DNA of 64,000 nt from Candidatus Nitrosopumilus sp. SW (GTDB lineage Archaea > Thermoproteota > Nitrososphaeria > Nitrososphaerales > Nitrosopumilaceae), in assembly GCF_006740685.1 (NCBI RefSeq), contig NZ_CP035425.1, positions 907,687-971,686 on the forward strand, given 5' to 3'. Below, in pieces: positions 60,971-64,000 of the stretch. The position numbers and the translations under genes were made by a program. The first letter of the stretch is position 1. Every line of letters starts with the position of its first letter. Under the pieces are notes generated by a model that was not told the DNA's origin, searched no databases, and saw only the letters and a program-made list of their open reading frames with translations.

Positions 60971-60972
60971 GC

Positions 60973-61278
60973 TTGACAAACAGTAAATTTGGTCAAGTAA
61001 TTGCTGTACGAAAATTTGCAAATGGTGACATTGAATTAGATTTCTATCATGATGATGTGGTTACAGAATATAGATATTCATCTGATCCAAGTCGATTAGG
61101 AAACTTCCCAAAAGAATTGGCTGAAACTTTAGCATCCACTTTATCTACAGATATCTGTATTGAGATTTTCTTTGGAGATGATGGAACCCCTACACATGTA
61201 GAATTAGAAGAGTGTGACGATGAAGATGAAGACGATGAAGAAGAATTTGACGAGGACTTTGTCCCAGAGGAATCATGA
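60973..61278 (+). CDS. Hypothetical protein with acidic tail (101 aa)
   Basis: Not recognised. A TTG start at 60973 follows the hemerythrin stop by 2 nt. A small globular part (SKFGQVIAVRKFANGDIELDFYHDDVVTEYRYSSDPSRLGNFPKELAETLAS) is followed by a continuous Asp/Glu tail. Co-transcription with the hemerythrin gene is likely. Confidence 0.7.
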   Translation: MTNSKFGQVIAVRKFANGDIELDFYHDDVVTEYRYSSDPSRLGNFPKELAETLASTLSTDICIEIFFGDDGTPTHVELEECDDEDEDDEEEFDEDFVPEES

Positions 61279-61400
61279 ACTCTGAATGTAACTCAAAGCT
61301 CAAGGCGTTCCCAAGATCTCTTTGATCTTCACTCAATAATACATGTCATCGAGTGTCCTCGTCACTGTATAATACGCTAAAATTATACTTAAAGGATCCT

Positions 61401-61416
61401 CATAATTTCAATTATG
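61401..61416. repeat. 16-bp inverted repeat after the aldehyde dehydrogenase gene
   Basis: CATAATT (61401-61407) and AATTATG (61410-61416) are separated by 2 nt, immediately beyond the minus-strand stop codon. It may terminate either of the two convergent genes. The rest of the spacer (61279-61400) contains an AAGATC/GATCTT pair at 61313-61318 and 61324-61329, but no gene I can identify. Confidence 0.4.
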
Positions 61417-61421
61417 AAAAA

Positions 61422-62753
61422 TTATTCTACGTAATGGTGATGTGTTAGGTTATCGTAGAATCTAACTGATTTTAGATTTACAAACTCTAACATTCCATAT
61501 CTTGATAATTCTCTTCCAAATCCACTATGTTTAATTCCACCAAAAGGAATTCTTGGATCTGAAATTACTACGTTGTTTACACTAACAATTCCTGATTCAA
61601 TTCTTCTTGACATTTTGTCTGCTTTGGCAAGATCTTTTGTCCAAATACTTGCTCCTAATCCAAATTCACTGTCATTTGCCATCTTGATAGCTTCACTTTC
61701 ATTTTCAACAATTGTTATTGGTGCTACTGGTCCAAACGTTTCTTCTTTTGCGATTCTCATGTCTGGTGTGATGTTTGTCAGAATTGTTGGTTTGTAGAAA
61801 TATCCCTTTCCATCCATCTTTTCTCCTCCTAGTAATACTTCGGCACCTTTTGCCTTTGCATCCTCGACAATTCCTGAAATTGTTTCTAACCCATCTTTGC
61901 TTGATAGTGGCCCAATATCTGTATCAATTGACATTGGATCTCCAACTTTAAGTTGAGATGCTTTTTTGATGAATAATTCAATAAAGTCTTTGGCAATATT
62001 TTTGCCTACAAAGAATCTTTTTGAGGCTACACAACTTTGTCCACAGTTGATAAATCTGCCCTTTACAGCACCCTCAGCTGCTTTTTCTATAATGGCATCA
62101 TCTAATACAATGAAAGGATCACTTCCTCCTAATTCTAAAACACATTTTTTTAGATTCATAGCAGCCCGTTCACCAACTTTTGCTCCTGCATTTGTGCTTC
62201 CAGTAAATGTGACAGCATTAACCTCTGAATCAATGAGATGATTTGCAGAATCTACACTTCCAACTACTGTTGAAAATACTCCTTCAGGTATTCCTGCATC
62301 TGCAAATGCTTTTTCAATTTCAATACCTGATTGCATAGTGACTCTAGATGGTTTCATAACAATCACATTTCCTGCCATCAAACAAGGTGCTGCAAATCTT
62401 AGAGCTTGCCAATATGGAAAGTTCCATGGCATGATAGAACCAATTACTCCTAGTGGTTCAAATGTAAGAAAACTCTTTCTTGCATCTGTGTTTAATACTT
62501 CGTCAGTAAGGAAACTATCTCCATGGTCTGCATAAAATTCTAAAGCCCAAGCACATTTTTCAACTTCACCAATTGATTCTTTTAGTGCCTTACCCATTTC
62601 GCTAGTTGCAATTTTTGCTAACTCTGTTTTGTTTTTCTTTAAATGTTCAACTAAATTGTAAATGTAACTTCTACGTTTTTCATAATCTTTTTTCCATTCA
62701 GGAAATGCTCTTTTTGATTTTCTAACTAATTCAAATACTTGATCTCTATCCAT
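61422..62753 (-). CDS. NAD(P)-dependent aldehyde dehydrogenase
   Basis: The product has the standard ALDH motifs: MPWNFPYWQALRFAAP, VTFTGSTNAGAKVG with the cofactor loop, catalytic Glu in LELGGSDP and catalytic Cys in GQSCVASKR, and EETFGPVAPI. It is close to succinate semialdehyde dehydrogenases. From ATG 62753 the length is 443 aa, but the frame is open upstream and there encodes QITTVNPATGEDITTFSA, the conserved N-terminal ALDH start, although no ATG, GTG or TTG precedes it; ATT 62816 or CTG 62813 would fit. A TATA-like element lies 25 nt from there. In 3HP/4HB metabolism such an enzyme could oxidise a semialdehyde. Confidence 0.9.
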   Translation of the reverse strand: MDRDQVFELVRKSKRAFPEWKKDYEKRRSYIYNLVEHLKKNKTELAKIATSEMGKALKESIGEVEKCAWALEFYADHGDSFLTDEVLNTDARKSFLTFEPLGVIGSIMPWNFPYWQALRFAAPCLMAGNVIVMKPSRVTMQSGIEIEKAFADAGIPEGVFSTVVGSVDSANHLIDSEVNAVTFTGSTNAGAKVGERAAMNLKKCVLELGGSDPFIVLDDAIIEKAAEGAVKGRFINCGQSCVASKRFFVGKNIAKDFIELFIKKASQLKVGDPMSIDTDIGPLSSKDGLETISGIVEDAKAKGAEVLLGGEKMDGKGYFYKPTILTNITPDMRIAKEETFGPVAPITIVENESEAIKMANDSEFGLGASIWTKDLAKADKMSRRIESGIVSVNNVVISDPRIPFGGIKHSGFGRELSRYGMLEFVNLKSVRFYDNLTHHHYVE

Positions 62754-62834
62754 TGCTGAAAATGTAGTGATATCTTCACCTGTTGCAGGATTTACTGTAG
62801 TAATCTGACTCAGAATATTTCAGAATCATTCCTC

Positions 62835-62843
62835 TTATTTATT
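62835..62843 (-). promoter_or_regulatory. TATA-like element of the aldehyde dehydrogenase gene
   Basis: AATAAATAA on the minus strand is centred at about 62839. A transcription start 25 nt downstream would fall at about 62814, on the ATT/CTG codons in front of the conserved NPATGE region and more than 60 nt upstream of the first ATG. Confidence 0.5.
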
Positions 62844-62878
62844 CTAGTAACCTAAAATCCAGTATTTTGGTAATTTAA

Positions 62879-63394
62879 TTAGAAAATCTGTTGCATATCT
62901 TTTTTGATTTCATCAATTTTCTTTTGATATGCCTTTTTTGATTTATCATTCTTTTTTAGATTAAGGACATTTCCACATGAAGGACACTTGAACATTCCTT
63001 CAAGAGCATCCTCAAATGTTACTCTTGGACAGTCTTCATTTCCACAATGGTAAAAATCTGATGCATTTTCATAGTCTAGTCTTTGTTGTAATCTCTCCTC
63101 GATTTTCTTTTTTTGATTTTCAATGAAATGCTCTACTTCTTCTCTCCTAGTTCTCCATCTGTAGACAAACCATCCTTTTCTTTCATCTTTTACTCTGATT
63201 CCTGTAATGAGAGATTTTCCAAAAAGATCATACAGTACTTTTCTTACCATATTGATTCTAAGTCCTGTGGAACTGGCAATTTCTTCATCAGTTGCATCTT
63301 CTGCTTTTAACAATGAACGAGCTACTTTGAGATATTCGTCTCCTCCAATCATTGAAGCAATTCTGACAAAAGGATCTTCGTACTTGTCTACCAA
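62879..63394 (-). CDS. tfe: Transcription factor E (TFIIE-alpha homologue)
   Basis: The 171-residue protein has the N-terminal extended winged helix (VRIASMIGGDEYLKVARSLLKAEDATDEEIASSTGLRINMVRKVLYDLFGKSLITGIRVKDERKGWFVYRWR), a coiled linker, and a C-terminal zinc ribbon (CGNEDCPRVTFEDALEGMFKCPSCG). TFE stabilises open promoter complexes with RNA polymerase. The start TTG 63394 is 26 nt after the trm56 stop, so the two are co-transcribed. Confidence 0.95.
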   Translation of the reverse strand: MVDKYEDPFVRIASMIGGDEYLKVARSLLKAEDATDEEIASSTGLRINMVRKVLYDLFGKSLITGIRVKDERKGWFVYRWRTRREEVEHFIENQKKKIEERLQQRLDYENASDFYHCGNEDCPRVTFEDALEGMFKCPSCGNVLNLKKNDKSKKAYQKKIDEIKKDMQQIF

Positions 63395-63420
63395 CTCTAA
63401 TTTCTCCTGATTTTCTATTA

Positions 63421-63966
63421 TTAATCCCTTGTTTCTTTTACCTGGACATTTTTGCCTGTTTTTGTGGGTATGATCTTCCTCTTTGCATCTGGAAACTCTT
63501 TTTCAAATTGCTGACCTTCTTGAATACGATCTAAGAGTATGGCAAGAGCACTTATCTCAGAATGAGGTTGACTGCCTATCCCCACATTATAATCAGCTAA
63601 TTCATAAATTTCTCTAGGAACCTTTTCAGCCCCAACAACGATTAGCAATTTTTCTTCTCCTCGAATTGTCTCTTGAACATCATTAATTTTCTCACCATAC
63701 ATTGAAAGATGCACTATTTTGAAACCATCCTCTTTTTTCTTTTTGACAATTGGTTTCCAATTTTCTATAAATTCAACTGTAAAATTGCCACCCCATGTTT
63801 CATTAATTTTCCCTAGCGTATCTTTTATCTCTGGGTTGACTTCTGTCATGAAAATTGTTTTTGCACCAAATGCTCTTGAAACTAATGCCACATGAGTCGT
63901 AACACGGTCATCTCTGACTAGTCTTTGTCCAATACGAACAACTTCAATTTCCAAATGTCTTTTCAA
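63421..63966 (-). CDS. trm56: tRNA (cytidine-56 2'-O)-methyltransferase, archaeal Trm56
   Basis: The 181-residue SPOUT enzyme methylates the ribose of C56 in the T-loop of tRNAs. The family start EVVRIGQRLVRDDRVTTHVALVSRAFGAKTIFM is present, and the knot region LLIVVGAEKVPREIYELADYNVGIGSQPHSEISALAILLDRI carries the SAM-binding loop. It is the first gene of the trm56-tfe pair. Confidence 0.94.
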   Translation of the reverse strand: MKRHLEIEVVRIGQRLVRDDRVTTHVALVSRAFGAKTIFMTEVNPEIKDTLGKINETWGGNFTVEFIENWKPIVKKKKEDGFKIVHLSMYGEKINDVQETIRGEEKLLIVVGAEKVPREIYELADYNVGIGSQPHSEISALAILLDRIQEGQQFEKEFPDAKRKIIPTKTGKNVQVKETRD

Positions 63967-64000
63967 CTCCTAAGTTTTTTTCAAATTTGTTTGAATTGTA

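Noticed and set aside
61279-61400. Possible small RNA in the spacer between two convergent genes
   Set aside because: A 6-bp stem and slightly higher GC are present, but no promoter or box C/D motif could be established with confidence.

Overview
The window is a low-GC, gene-dense archaeal chromosome segment that reads as a marine ammonia-oxidizing thaumarchaeon (Nitrosopumilus-like). The lineage call rests on an ammonium transporter with a leader peptide, an A-type ATP synthase, archaeal information-processing genes (TFE, Nep1, Rnp4, S19e, aTrm56, a PDCD5-family protein), exported proteins ending in PEFG-CTERM signals, a plastocyanin-like copper protein, and a thiolase/DUF35 pair and acyl-CoA-type reductase that fit the 3-hydroxypropionate/4-hydroxybutyrate cycle. 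No amo genes, rRNA, CRISPR array, insertion sequence or prophage is visible. Many genes appear leaderless: a TATA-like box lies about 25-27 nt upstream of an ATG, GTG or TTG start.

Layout. 1-7.9 kb: end of a UbiB-type kinase gene, Hsp20, a 40-residue C2H2 zinc finger, a tmk / HD-phosphohydrolase / pyrH nucleotide operon, a WHy-type lipid-anchored or membrane-anchored protein, a 36-residue membrane peptide with a strong promoter, a degenerate Cas4-like protein, and ATP synthase subunit C apart from its partners. 8-13.8 kb: ammonium transporter, rhodanese, and a ribbon-helix-helix regulator divergent from OsmC and nitroreductase genes with palindromic operators between them. 13.8-20.9 kb: ATP synthase genes I (minus) and E-A-B-D, an unrecognised 43-residue helical protein, and K. 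20.9-23.1 kb: pyrI/pyrB and a LON-domain protein. 23.1-39.2 kb: a cell-surface and metal island with a zinc-type ABC transporter and NikR-like regulator, a CopC-CopD-propeller fusion, plastocyanin, a CFI-box protein, and a paralogous family of exported proteins with WW repeats. 39.2-43.5 kb: rhomboid protease, tautomerase, nitrilase, thiolase and DUF35 partner. 43.5-48.6 kb: an HTH/ATP-cone/NrdD-like protein lacking the glycyl-radical segment, next to the B12-dependent ribonucleotide reductase nrdJ. 48.6-54.9 kb: a TIM-barrel-like exported protein, nep1, tRNA-Gly, rnp4, rps19e, PDCD5 homologue, reductase, CitE-like lyase, and an orphan response regulator divergent from an HTH protein. 55.6-60 kb: a compact riboflavin operon. 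60-64 kb: a lysine-rich nucleoid-like protein, hemerythrin, aldehyde dehydrogenase, tfe and trm56.

The strongest candidates for undescribed biology are: the NrdD-derived, catalytically truncated, HTH-bearing ATP-cone protein beside nrdJ, which looks like a nucleotide-sensing regulator of ribonucleotide reductase; the amidohydrolase embedded in the riboflavin operon exactly where an ArfB activity is needed; the thiol-rich RHH regulator with perfect palindromes controlling a peroxide/nitro-reduction pair; the tiny helical protein inside the ATP synthase operon; and an aldehyde dehydrogenase whose conserved N-terminus appears to start at a non-canonical codon. All functional statements are from sequence reading and family knowledge; no database search was run.
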